Shown here in pieces: positions 1-7,059 of a stretch of DNA of 64,000 nt (its first letter is position 1; each line of letters starts with the position of its first letter). The notes under the pieces were generated by a model. That model had not been told where the DNA came from. It did no database searches and was given only the letters and a program-made list of their open reading frames with translations. The DNA is taken from positions 10,231-74,230 of the forward strand of contig CAKVBD010000007.1 of NCBI GenBank assembly GCA_934725105.1, given 5' to 3'. The stretch is from an uncultured Bulleidia sp. Lineage in GTDB: Bacteria; Bacillota_I; Bacilli_A; Erysipelotrichales; Erysipelotrichaceae. The translations under genes were made by a program, and so were the position numbers.

Positions 1-752
1 ATTTCCAGTGCACGATTTAAAGAAGGCAGCCAGAATAATAAATCTCCATTGAGATTCCAGTCATCATAGTCAGGAGCTCTACCATCATGTGGTTTTCCGC
101 TTCTTTTTAATGGATGACCAATCTGTTTGATGAATACACATTTATGCTCTCTTGTAATGGCATTTTCTCTATCTTTGACAGATAAATCTGGATAGCGATC
201 TTCTAGTTCCTGAGAAGTAATGAAATACACTTCATCAGCTAAATGGCATACTGCTTCTGGATATTTATACCAGACTTCATGTTCCATATGCTTGATTACT
301 TTGAAGATTTCTTTGACTGTTGCTTCTAATACTTCTTCTGTTCTTTCTTCTTTTGTGATGATTTTTTCCCAGTCCCATTGATCAACATAGACAGAATGCA
401 GGTTATCTACGATTTCATCTCTGCGGATGGCATTCATGTTTGTATAAAGACCTTCATGTTCCTTGAAACCGTATTTCTTTAACGCAAATCTTTTCCATTT
501 TGCTAATGACTGAACAACTTCAATTCTTTCATCAGGCAGTTCCTGGATGTCAAAGTTGACAGGTCTTTCAATGCCATTTAAGTTATCATTCAAACCAGAA
601 GATTTTGTGACAAACAAAGGTGCAGAAATTCTTAATAATCCTAGTTCTTTTCCAAATTCTCTCTGGAATGTATCACGAATATATTTGATTGCTTCTTGTG
701 TCTGCATGACAGACAATACTGGTTCATAGTTTTCAGGTGTAATTAAATTCAT
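1..752 (-). CDS. asnA: Aspartate--ammonia ligase (AsnA), partial at left edge
   Basis: This gene makes asparagine from aspartate and ammonia using ATP, in the cytoplasm. The minus strand reads without a stop from the start codon at 750-752 to the window edge. The N-terminus (MNLITPENYEPVLSVMQTQE) and later stretches (SAPLFVTKSSGLND, YVDQWDWEK, KRSGKPHDGRAPDYDDWNL) are typical of the AsnA family, which resembles class II aminoacyl-tRNA synthetases. A good ribosome binding site (GAGGG) lies just upstream of the ATG. About 250 of the usual 330 residues are present; the C-terminus lies outside the window. It diverges from the flavoprotein gene at 866, with about 110 bases between the two starts. 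Confidence 0.93.
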   Translation of the reverse strand, partial: MNLITPENYEPVLSVMQTQEAIKYIRDTFQREFGKELGLLRISAPLFVTKSSGLNDNLNGIERPVNFDIQELPDERIEVVQSLAKWKRFALKKYGFKEHEGLYTNMNAIRRDEIVDNLHSVYVDQWDWEKIITKEERTEEVLEATVKEIFKVIKHMEHEVWYKYPEAVCHLADEVYFITSQELEDRYPDLSVKDRENAITREHKCVFIKQIGHPLKRSGKPHDGRAPDYDDWNLNGDLLFWLPSLNRALE

Positions 753-812
753 ATCTTTTTCCCTCTTAATGCAAACCATTATACAAGAACACAATAGAAA
801 CGAGCATGAAAC

Positions 813-840
813 TTGCGAAATAGCAGGTAAAATGTACAAT
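813..840 (+). promoter_or_regulatory. Probable promoter of the flavoprotein gene
   Basis: A -35 box TTGCGA (813-818) and a -10 box TACAAT (835-840) are separated by 16 bases, 25 bases upstream of the ATG at 866. Identified by eye only. Confidence 0.45.
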
Positions 841-865
841 TAAAAATGAAAGAAGAGAAAATTAT

Positions 866-1741
866 ATGACAAGAGTAGATATCGCAATTATTGGCAGTGG
901 TCCTGCAGGACTAGAAGCAGCTTTGACTGCGAAAAATAGAAATAAATCCATTCAGATCTTTGGTACAAAAGATTTATCTAACAAGATGCAGGTAATTGAT
1001 CATCCAATTACAAACTATCTTGGTTTATCAAATGTAACTGGAAAACAAATGGCTGAAGCATTTTTGAATCAAATGCATGATGCTGGAATTGAAATTACAG
1101 AATCTAAAGTGACAACAGTATATGCAATGGGTGAGTATTTTGCATTACAGCTAAGTAACAATGAAATGGTGGAAGCAGAAAGTGTGATCCTGGCAAGTGG
1201 TGTTGTTGCGGGAAAACCATTCAAGGGAGAAAGTGAATTCCTTGGTAGAGGTGTTTCGTATTGTGCAACATGTGATGCACCATTATATAAAGGAAAAGAT
1301 GTAATTGTTATTGGTGGTTCAAAGGAAGAAGAAAGTGAAGCGGAATTCCTTGGAGAAGTATGTAATTCTGTAAAGTATATTCCTTTGTATAAAGGTGAGA
1401 TTGTATTCAAACATGACAATATTGTTGTGGTGAATGAAAAACCTGTTGAGATCAAAGGTATGATGAAAGCAAATACTTTAGTGACGGATCAGAATGAATA
1501 TTCTACAGATTGTGTGTTTGTATTAAGAGCGGCACAATTTCCAACACAGTTAGTTCCTGGATTACAGGTAGAAGGTAATGCTGTAAAAGTGGATCGTGAA
1601 ATGAAAACGAATATTCCTGGTATCTTTGCAGCTGGCGATATTGTTGGCTTGCCATATCAGTTTATTAAATCTGCTGGTGAAGGAAATATTGCGGCAATCT
1701 CTGCAGCTGCATATGTTGATCAAAAGCTAAGAAACAGATGA
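866..1741 (+). CDS. Thioredoxin-reductase-like flavoprotein, possibly not NADPH-dependent
   Basis: Two-domain flavoprotein of 291 residues, the usual length of low-molecular-weight thioredoxin reductases. The FAD-binding motif GSGPAG is at residues 10-15, the redox-active pair CATC at 133-136, and the C-terminal FAD motif (GIFAAGDIVGLPYQ) is present. The second Rossmann motif, which binds NADPH in TrxB, is degenerate: residues 149-161 read IGGSKEEESEAEF, with no following HRRxxxR. A family of pyridine-nucleotide-independent, ferredoxin-linked thioredoxin reductases with such losses is known from clostridia. I infer that this protein either belongs to that kind of group or has another electron donor. 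It stands alone between asnA and a PTS pseudogene, and no thioredoxin gene is adjacent. The RBS (GAAGAG) is weak. Confidence 0.8.
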   Translation: MTRVDIAIIGSGPAGLEAALTAKNRNKSIQIFGTKDLSNKMQVIDHPITNYLGLSNVTGKQMAEAFLNQMHDAGIEITESKVTTVYAMGEYFALQLSNNEMVEAESVILASGVVAGKPFKGESEFLGRGVSYCATCDAPLYKGKDVIVIGGSKEEESEAEFLGEVCNSVKYIPLYKGEIVFKHDNIVVVNEKPVEIKGMMKANTLVTDQNEYSTDCVFVLRAAQFPTQLVPGLQVEGNAVKVDREMKTNIPGIFAAGDIVGLPYQFIKSAGEGNIAAISAAAYVDQKLRNR

Positions 1742-1769
1742 GGTATCCATAATGGATATCTTTTCTTTT
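1742..1769 (+). terminator. Rho-independent terminator of the flavoprotein gene
   Basis: GGTATCCAT (1742-1750) pairs with ATGGATATC (1752-1760) and is followed by TTTTCTTTT. It begins immediately after the stop codon. Confidence 0.7.
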
Positions 1770-2310
1770 GAAAAACATAGTTATTGTCAAAGTGACTTTA
1801 AATAAATTGTCAATTAGACTATTACGTTTATGCGTACATCGTTATGGTATTGATGCGATGAGTGCAATGGCACAAGGTTTATTTGCAAGCTTATTGATTG
1901 GAACAATCATTAAGACATTAGGGCAGCAGACAGGCATTGATTTCTTGGTAAATGCAGGTACATATGCAAGCAGTGTTGCTGGACCTACAATGGCAGCTTC
2001 TATTGGCTATGCATTGCATGCACCACAGCTTGTATTATTCTCATTGATTGCAGTGGGTGCTTCTGCGAATGAATTAGGTGGCGCAGGTGGACCATTGGCT
2101 GTTTACTTGATTGCTATCGTTGCAAGTGAAGTTGGAAAGCTTGTTTCAAAAGAAACAAAAGTAGATATTCTAGTCACACCTGCAGTAACAATACTTGTTG
2201 GTGTTGGATTAAGTGTATTATGTGCACCTGCGATTGGTGCGGCTGCAAGTTCTGTTGGAAATTTAATTATGTGGGCTACAGAATTACAGCCATTCTTGAT
2301 GGGTATTCTT
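1768..2310 (+). pseudogene. PTS transporter subunit IIC (PTS_EIIC_2 type), 5' fragment
   Basis: Hydrophobic sequence recognisable as the N-terminal half of a membrane PTS IIC-like protein of the PTS_EIIC_2 family (AMAQGLFASLLIGTIIKTLG, the segment around GASANELGGAGG, ELQPFLMGI). No ATG or ribosome binding site is visible at the start; the frame opens at a TTG beside the preceding terminator. The match stops at MGI (about 2307), where the sequence runs into the reverse complement of an IS30-type transposase. The missing half resumes in frame at about 5140. The gene is therefore broken by about 2.8 kb of foreign DNA and cannot make a transporter. Confidence 0.85.
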
Positions 2311-2933
2311 TTATTTTTCGGAATCTTGCGGCGTACTTTTCTTTTCAGGTCAAGATTGGTGATAGAAACGCCGGCATCCTGAAATACGCCATCTTCGATA
2401 TATGTATACAGTGTTCTTTCGGATACTTTGATTTCCGGATGGTTCTGACAGATGACATAGAGAGACTGTCCCTGTTCCAGAAGAGGCTTGATAAGAAGAC
2501 CGAGATCTCTGATTTCATTGACTGTAGCGTTGACACCGGCACGTGCATCACAGAGCATTTCAACATATTCTTTCTGTGCAGCATCCGCTTCATACTTGTA
2601 CTTGTCGAACCGGCAGCGCTTGTATCTTTCGCAGCCGTTGCATGCGCCAGGAGAGCGGTCACGTTTTTTACAGATGAAAGGCTTGAAGGAAGGACATTCC
2701 TTAGAACAGTGGTGCGAATACTTGTTAGGACATTTTCCGGCATCAATGCACTCGACAGGATACTTGGATTTGTAAGAGAGAGTGCGATGATTCCTGATTT
2801 CCTTTCCAATTGTAGATTTGTCTTTGCCAAGCGTATCAGCGATGGACTTTTTAGAAGAATTATTTTCAATACCGCGTTGAATGATTCTGCGTTCGTCATC
2901 AGTTAAATGTAAATTCTTGTTTGATGTTGCCAT
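2308..2933 (-). pseudogene. IS30-family transposase, truncated (N-terminal part only)
   Basis: The minus-strand frame from the ATG at 2931-2933 (RBS AAAGGA) reads like the start of an IS30-family transposase: a helix-turn-helix for end binding (LTDDERRIIQRGIENNSSKK, SIADTLGKDKSTIGKEIRNH), then a Cys-rich zinc region (CIDAGKCPNKYSHHC, CKKRDRSPGACNGCERYKRC), and the RTLYTYIEDGVF helix. After KVRRKIPKNK, about residue 208, the frame runs into antisense PTS sequence. The whole DDE catalytic domain is missing, so the element is dead. A possible remnant of the outer inverted repeat lies near 3040-3070. Confidence 0.85.
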
Positions 2934-3221
2934 AGTATGATTTCCTTTCTGAGAGGCAACACATCCAGCTGAGAAAAATAAAACATTATGAAAGAGTAAA
3001 ATCAACTGGAAGTTGGTGAAATAGTAAATTCTATTCTGTGTATACGAAAGTGGAATTTGACTTTTCAGTTCAGCTCTCCAGTATAGGTAGTATTTATAAA
3101 AATTCTAGACTTATAATGAAAATAAATATCATGTATAACGATTAGAATAGCTCAGGAATATACTCTTACTAAAAGCTAATAATTGGCAAATACTATGTAC
3201 AATAAATGATATGTAAAGATA

Positions 3222-3249
3222 TTGATATTGTCATGTTTTATGCTAAACT
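3222..3249 (+). promoter_or_regulatory. Probable promoter of the inserted cassette
   Basis: TTGATA (3222-3227) and TAAACT (3244-3249) are 16 bases apart and lie 36 bases before the small ORF at 3285. No other good match occurs between the transposase remnant and the cassette. Identified by eye. Confidence 0.45.
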
Positions 3250-3284
3250 GCGGTTGTAAACATATATGTTTGTGAGGAGCAAAT

Positions 3285-3329
3285 ATGAATTATCAAAATA
3301 ATGCAAGGTATAAGAACGGTGACATTTAG
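3285..3329 (+). CDS. Possible 14-residue leader peptide
   Basis: A tiny ORF, MNYQNNARYKNGDI, begins 6 bases after a good GAGGAG ribosome binding site and directly precedes the cassette. It may be a leader peptide, a signalling peptide or the remains of a longer gene. Nothing beyond the RBS and position supports a function. Confidence 0.3.
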   Translation: MNYQNNARYKNGDI

Positions 3330-3361
3330 TCTTCCATCAATAATATTTTGAAGGAGATTTT

Positions 3362-3808
3362 ATGTTGAAAAAAATAGTATTCGTTTTAGTAATTCTTCTT
3401 CTTCTATCGTCATGTAGTAAAAACACGAAAATACCTTTGGATCAAAGTACTATTGACAAACTAAATTTGGATGATACATCAGTTCATTTATATGCAATCA
3501 CTATAGATCAGTTGACGAATAGCTCAGATTCTAAAGGTCTTAATGGTTATGTATTACTGTTGAGACCAGATTGTAAAGGGTGTCAAACTTTTGTTACAGA
3601 GTTTAATGAATACTCATCTTCAAATAAAATAAATTCAGATATTTACGTGCTTGATACTACAATATTAACTGATGAGGAAAAAGAAACATTATTCACTGTG
3701 TATTCAGTGACTTCTGTTCCTTCAATTATGGTGTTTGAAAGTGGCAATTTCATTTCATTAGAAGTGGGAATTTCTTCGAAGGGACAGCTATCAAGTATTC
3801 TAAAATAA
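3362..3808 (+). CDS. Thioredoxin-fold lipoprotein (bacteriocin accessory type)
   Basis: 148-residue lipoprotein. The signal peptide ends in the lipobox LSSC with the lipidated Cys at residue 18. The mature part carries a thioredoxin-like active site CKGC at 71-74, inside LLLRPDCKGCQTF, and a cis-proline loop TSVPSIMVF around Pro120. The overall pattern resembles small thioredoxin-like accessory proteins of bacteriocin clusters (PedC/BrcD type). As an extracytoplasmic anchored oxidoreductase it could form or reshuffle disulfides. The next gene, 14 bases downstream, encodes a secreted protein with eight cysteines, which makes a substrate relation likely. The RBS GAAGGAG is strong. Residue composition is AT-driven (Ile, Asn, Ser, Lys), like its two neighbours. 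Confidence 0.75.
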   Translation: MLKKIVFVLVILLLLSSCSKNTKIPLDQSTIDKLNLDDTSVHLYAITIDQLTNSSDSKGLNGYVLLLRPDCKGCQTFVTEFNEYSSSNKINSDIYVLDTTILTDEEKETLFTVYSVTSVPSIMVFESGNFISLEVGISSKGQLSSILK

Positions 3809-3822
3809 TTTGAGGAAAATCT

Positions 3823-4434
3823 ATGATAAAGAGAATATTTTCTGTAATATTAATTATTACCCTTTCGCTCACTTCTTTTATCCCGATTAGCGCTAAAACT
3901 TCTATTTCTTCTGAAAATGAATTTAAAGAAATTGTTGAAAAATCTAAATACTATAAAGATTATGCAGATGAAGTTATTCAATATGATGTTTTACGTAAAG
4001 TTGAGACAGATGAAGGTACAAGATTTACCATTGAGTATAATCTCAAAACTGAAGAAGATGAATATGTACGAAACTTGGTTTTTATTGGAGATGAAAATGG
4101 TGAATTCCTCGAAGTTCTACTAACAATTGGCAAAGATGATTTGTTATCGGTTAATGATTTGATTAAGCAACATAAGACTAATATTTATATAGAAACAATA
4201 GGGCGCGTCTACCAATGTATTAAGTATACATGCAAATCATGGTCATATGATGCGTCGTATCAATCTAGTCCTGGTTGCACTGCTATTGTAGGGAAGCCTT
4301 GTGAGATTTTTAGTTTGATGAAAAAAAAGATTGTTGCTGCTATATGTAAATCAGGAGTTTGGGCAGCGTGTCATTTTAGTGTTGATAAAGTTTGTACTGG
4401 TTATTATGAAACGTTTGATGTGTGTGATTTATGA
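3823..4434 (+). CDS. Secreted protein with Cys-rich C-terminal domain (candidate bacteriocin precursor)
   Basis: 203 residues. A signal peptide (residues 1-24, ending PISA) is followed by an acidic Cys-free region (25-130) with alternating charged and hydrophobic residues. The C-terminal domain holds all eight cysteines, at 132, 137, 152, 160, 175, 183, 191 and 201, which suggests four disulfides. A Cys-free N-terminal part with a compact multi-disulfide C-terminus recalls the layout of halocin C8-type precursors, but I cannot claim sequence homology. The gene lies between a thioredoxin-fold lipoprotein and a membrane protein; its stop overlaps the next start (ATGA), so translation is probably coupled. 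It could also be an adhesin or a pheromone precursor. The function is unknown; the bacteriocin idea rests on context. Confidence 0.6.
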   Translation: MIKRIFSVILIITLSLTSFIPISAKTSISSENEFKEIVEKSKYYKDYADEVIQYDVLRKVETDEGTRFTIEYNLKTEEDEYVRNLVFIGDENGEFLEVLLTIGKDDLLSVNDLIKQHKTNIYIETIGRVYQCIKYTCKSWSYDASYQSSPGCTAIVGKPCEIFSLMKKKIVAAICKSGVWAACHFSVDKVCTGYYETFDVCDL

Positions 4435-4898
4435 AGAAAGTAAATGTGTTTAAATATACTGGTATTTTTATTGGTGTATTGATTATTACTTTTGTTGTTA
4501 TGACATATGTATCGGAATATATTTATAGCATGATTGGTGCAAGAGTTAACTTTAGCTTATCATTTATTGTTATTGAGTTTGTGAAGTTTGGTATCATTTA
4601 TGATTTGACATTTGGTTTATTAACTACACTAATATGTATCTACATGTTCAAGAAATTTGTTGACAAATGTAAACAGAATCATAGTTTGATTTACTACCAA
4701 CTATTAGAACTAGAGAAAGAATCTTGGTGTTGTTATGTGGTTGTATTAGTCGCAATACTAGCAGGGTTTATGTTAAAGAATCCAGTATTTATTATCTTTG
4801 CAAGTTTAGCTATTGTAATCTTAAATCCAATTTATAGTGTTATCTTAGTGCTAAAGAAAGATTTAAAGAATTTAGCTGTTTCAAAAGCTGCTAGTTGA
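4431..4898 (+). CDS. Four-helix membrane protein of the cassette (candidate immunity protein)
   Basis: 155-residue integral membrane protein of unknown family. Hydrophobic segments lie at about residues 9-31, 43-70, 98-117 and 119-141, separated by a basic, soluble-looking loop (KKFVDKCKQNHS) in the middle. The start codon overlaps the stop of the Cys-rich protein gene (ATGA), a strong sign that the two products act together. Small multi-helix membrane proteins next to secreted peptides are often immunity or export partners; that role is inferred only from position. No ATPase, protease or signal-transduction domain is encoded beside it. Confidence 0.6.
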   Translation: MKKVNVFKYTGIFIGVLIITFVVMTYVSEYIYSMIGARVNFSLSFIVIEFVKFGIIYDLTFGLLTTLICIYMFKKFVDKCKQNHSLIYYQLLELEKESWCCYVVVLVAILAGFMLKNPVFIIFASLAIVILNPIYSVILVLKKDLKNLAVSKAAS

Positions 4899-5139
4899 AG
4901 AAAAATGGTGTTTTATAATTGAGGTTTATTTTACCTCAAACAACTTAGATACTTAAATTACATGAAGATCAAATGATCAATGAGTTATGTGAAACTCAAC
5001 TGATTATTTTGGTCTTTTAATGAGCTAAAACGGTACTTCTTCAGGTCCTTTACTTATGTTGTAACGTAAGCGTCAAATAAATACCGTCTACAAAAATATC
5101 TCCAGTCTAGGATAATCATATCCAGAAGGGAGATATTTT
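4899..5139. other. Non-coding tail of the inserted cassette
   Basis: About 240 bases without a supported gene. A weak hairpin with arms TTGAGGT (4919-4925) and ACCTCAA (4933-4939) follows the cassette but lacks a U-tract. A perfect 11-base inverted repeat, AAAATATCTCC (5093-5103) and GGAGATATTTT (5129-5139), ends exactly where PTS coding sequence resumes, so it may mark the boundary of the inserted DNA. Confidence 0.5.
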
Positions 5140-5526
5140 ATATCTGTACTTGTTGGTATTGCGTTAACACTTCCAATTTCTTCTGCCGCAATCTGTGCTG
5201 CACTTGGCTTAACAGGTTTGGCTGGTGGAGCTGCAGTTGCTGGATGTTGTGCACAAATGATTGGCTTTGCCTGCATGAGCTATAAAGAAAATGGTATTGG
5301 AGGTCTTGTATCACAAGGGATTGGTACAAGTACGCTTCAGATGCCAAATATCATCAAGAATCCGAAAACATAGATTCCGCCAATTCTTGCTTCTGCAATT
5401 ACAGCGTTTGACTGGATTGGATTAGTCATGATCTCTTTTATCTTGCCTGCAGTATTAAGTGTTATCTTCTGTAATATTTTACGTAAGAAACAATGGATCA
5501 AAGAAAACGATCTTAAATTAAACTAA
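5140..5526 (+). pseudogene. PTS transporter subunit IIC, 3' fragment
   Basis: Continues the protein broken at about 2310: SVLVGIALTLPISSAAICAA and later GIGGLVSQGIGTSTLQM. Two further lesions are visible. An in-frame TAG at 5371-5373 follows IIKNPKT, where the family normally has a tryptophan before IPPILASAI. About 40 residues that usually lie between PILASAIT and AFDWIGLV also appear to be deleted. With the insertion and the absent start codon, the gene carries at least four inactivating changes. Confidence 0.8.
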
Positions 5527-5528
5527 TC

Positions 5529-5570
5529 AAAAAAGGAACAATTCATTTTTGAAGTGAATGTTCCTTTTTT
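5529..5570. terminator. Bidirectional terminator
   Basis: AAAAAAGGAACA (5529-5540) pairs with TGTTCCTTTTTT (5559-5570). It serves the former PTS gene on the plus strand and the MATE gene converging on the minus strand. Confidence 0.8.
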
Positions 5571-5573
5571 AGT

Positions 5574-6902
5574 TTAAAACTGGATTGTTTTTCTAATGAT
5601 CATGATGGATATGAGTGATGCAACTGTTTCACTGATCCAGAATGCATGCCATACACCACTTGCTCCTAAGAATCTAGATAATACATAGGATACAGGAATG
5701 ATGACAATGATATAGCGAAGTGCTGAAATAACAAGAGATGGATTTCCTTTTCCGAGACCTTCTAATACACCACAAACAATGACAGAAATGGAAGAAATGA
5801 CAAATCCACTGCTGATGATATGTAATGCAGAAGAACCTGCACGGATCGTTTCTGTGTTCTGTGTGAATAAATGCATGAGATCATTTGCAAAAAGCCAGCA
5901 GATGCATGTTCCAATAAACATGATAGAAACTGCAAGTAACAATGAAGTAAAGAAAATCTTTTTCACTCTTTCATGTTCTTTTGCACCATAGTTATATCCA
6001 ATTAATGGACGAATACCTTGTACAATGCCATTGACTGTTAAATAGATAAATGTCTGTAACTTATAGTAGATTCCTAAAACCAGTACATACATGTCTGAGA
6101 ACTCTGCCAGGATACCATTTAATAACGTGATCATAATGGATGGTAGAGAGAGGTTCATTGTTGCTGGCAAGCCAACACTGTAGATTCTTTTACAGATTGT
6201 TTTCTGGAACATTTCTTTTGAAAAATGAATGCGTAGTTGAGATTCTTTTGTGAAATAGATAATCAAATAGATGACAAGTGTAAGTACTTGGCCAATACCT
6301 GTTGCTAATGCTGCACCAGCAATTCCCATTTCAGGAAAGAAGCCAATACCGAAGATCATCATTGGATCAAGAATAATATTACAGATACATCCACATAGCA
6401 TCGCAATCATGGAGACTGTCATTTTTCCTTCTGCCTGATAGATCTTTTCATAGGCAATGGCAATAGAGTTTGGGAAGTTAAACAGGAATGCAAGTGTTCC
6501 ATATGTAATGCCATTTTGAATGACTTCAGGATTTGTTGTGAATAGATGCAGGAATGGACGCAATACGCCAATACATCCAACAGTTAACAGGATACCGTGA
6601 ATCATGGAAAGAAATAATCCTAAGGATACAGTATCGTTTGCTTTTTTCTGATCTTGTGCACCGAGGTAGAAAGATGCAATGGCATTGACGCCAATTCCAT
6701 GTCCTACGGCAACTGCAGTCACAATCAGCTGTAAAGGATACACAAGAGAAATGGAAGTCATTGCGCTTTCCGATATCTGTGCGACGAAATAACTATCGAC
6801 AATGTTATAAAGTGCATTGACAAGCATTCCCAATACCATTGGCAATGACATTGTTAATACAAGTGGTAATATCTTTTTTTCTTTCATGTATGTTTGATTC
6901 AT
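5574..6902 (-). CDS. MATE-family multidrug/cation efflux transporter
   Basis: Membrane exporter of 442 residues with twelve predicted helices in two six-helix halves, the normal length for the MATE/NorM/DinF superfamily. Characteristic parts are LPMVLGMLVNALYNIVDSYFV in the first helix and GYNYGAKEHERVKK at the start of the second half. I chose the ATG at 6900-6902 because GGAGG sits 7 bases upstream; the earlier in-frame ATG (6915-6917) lies inside that ribosome binding site. The substrate is unknown. It diverges from a MocR-type regulator at 7057, which may control it. Two tandem hairpins lie in its leader. Confidence 0.9.
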   Translation of the reverse strand: MNQTYMKEKKILPLVLTMSLPMVLGMLVNALYNIVDSYFVAQISESAMTSISLVYPLQLIVTAVAVGHGIGVNAIASFYLGAQDQKKANDTVSLGLFLSMIHGILLTVGCIGVLRPFLHLFTTNPEVIQNGITYGTLAFLFNFPNSIAIAYEKIYQAEGKMTVSMIAMLCGCICNIILDPMMIFGIGFFPEMGIAGAALATGIGQVLTLVIYLIIYFTKESQLRIHFSKEMFQKTICKRIYSVGLPATMNLSLPSIMITLLNGILAEFSDMYVLVLGIYYKLQTFIYLTVNGIVQGIRPLIGYNYGAKEHERVKKIFFTSLLLAVSIMFIGTCICWLFANDLMHLFTQNTETIRAGSSALHIISSGFVISSISVIVCGVLEGLGKGNPSLVISALRYIIVIIPVSYVLSRFLGASGVWHAFWISETVASLISIMIIRKTIQF

Positions 6903-6917
6903 TGTTGTCACCTCCAT

Positions 6918-6967
6918 AAAAAAATCGTCACAAATAATATGTGACGAAAAGTGGGGCTATTTCCCCA
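6918..6967 (-). promoter_or_regulatory. Tandem hairpins in the MATE leader, possible attenuator or operator
   Basis: On the minus strand, TGGGG/CCCCA (plus 6952-6956 and 6963-6967) is followed by a perfect 8-base stem, TCGTCACA (6925-6932) and TGTGACGA (6940-6947). Seven uridines follow (A-run 6918-6924), immediately before the MATE ribosome binding site. The second stem plus U-run has the form of an intrinsic terminator inside the leader; either stem could instead be an operator for the divergent regulator. Confidence 0.55.
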
Positions 6968-7044
6968 GAAAAATTCACATGAAGTTTTAGCGGTAGAGAT
7001 AATACTATAGTTGTATTCAAATGTCAAAAAATAAATTTTTCTTT

Positions 7045-7059
7045 TATAATGAAACAATG
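7045..7059 (+). promoter_or_regulatory. Leaderless promoter of the MocR-type regulator
   Basis: TATAAT (7045-7050) lies exactly 6 bases before the ATG at 7057, and no Shine-Dalgarno is present. Transcription would start at or beside the start codon. The same geometry recurs at five other genes in the window. Confidence 0.5.

Noticed and set aside
2220..2906. Plus-strand open frame of 228 codons
   Set aside because: It is antisense to the transposase remnant and starts within PTS sequence; no protein-like features.
2308..3070. Complete IS30 insertion sequence
   Set aside because: The catalytic DDE domain and one end are missing; only the N-terminal part remains.
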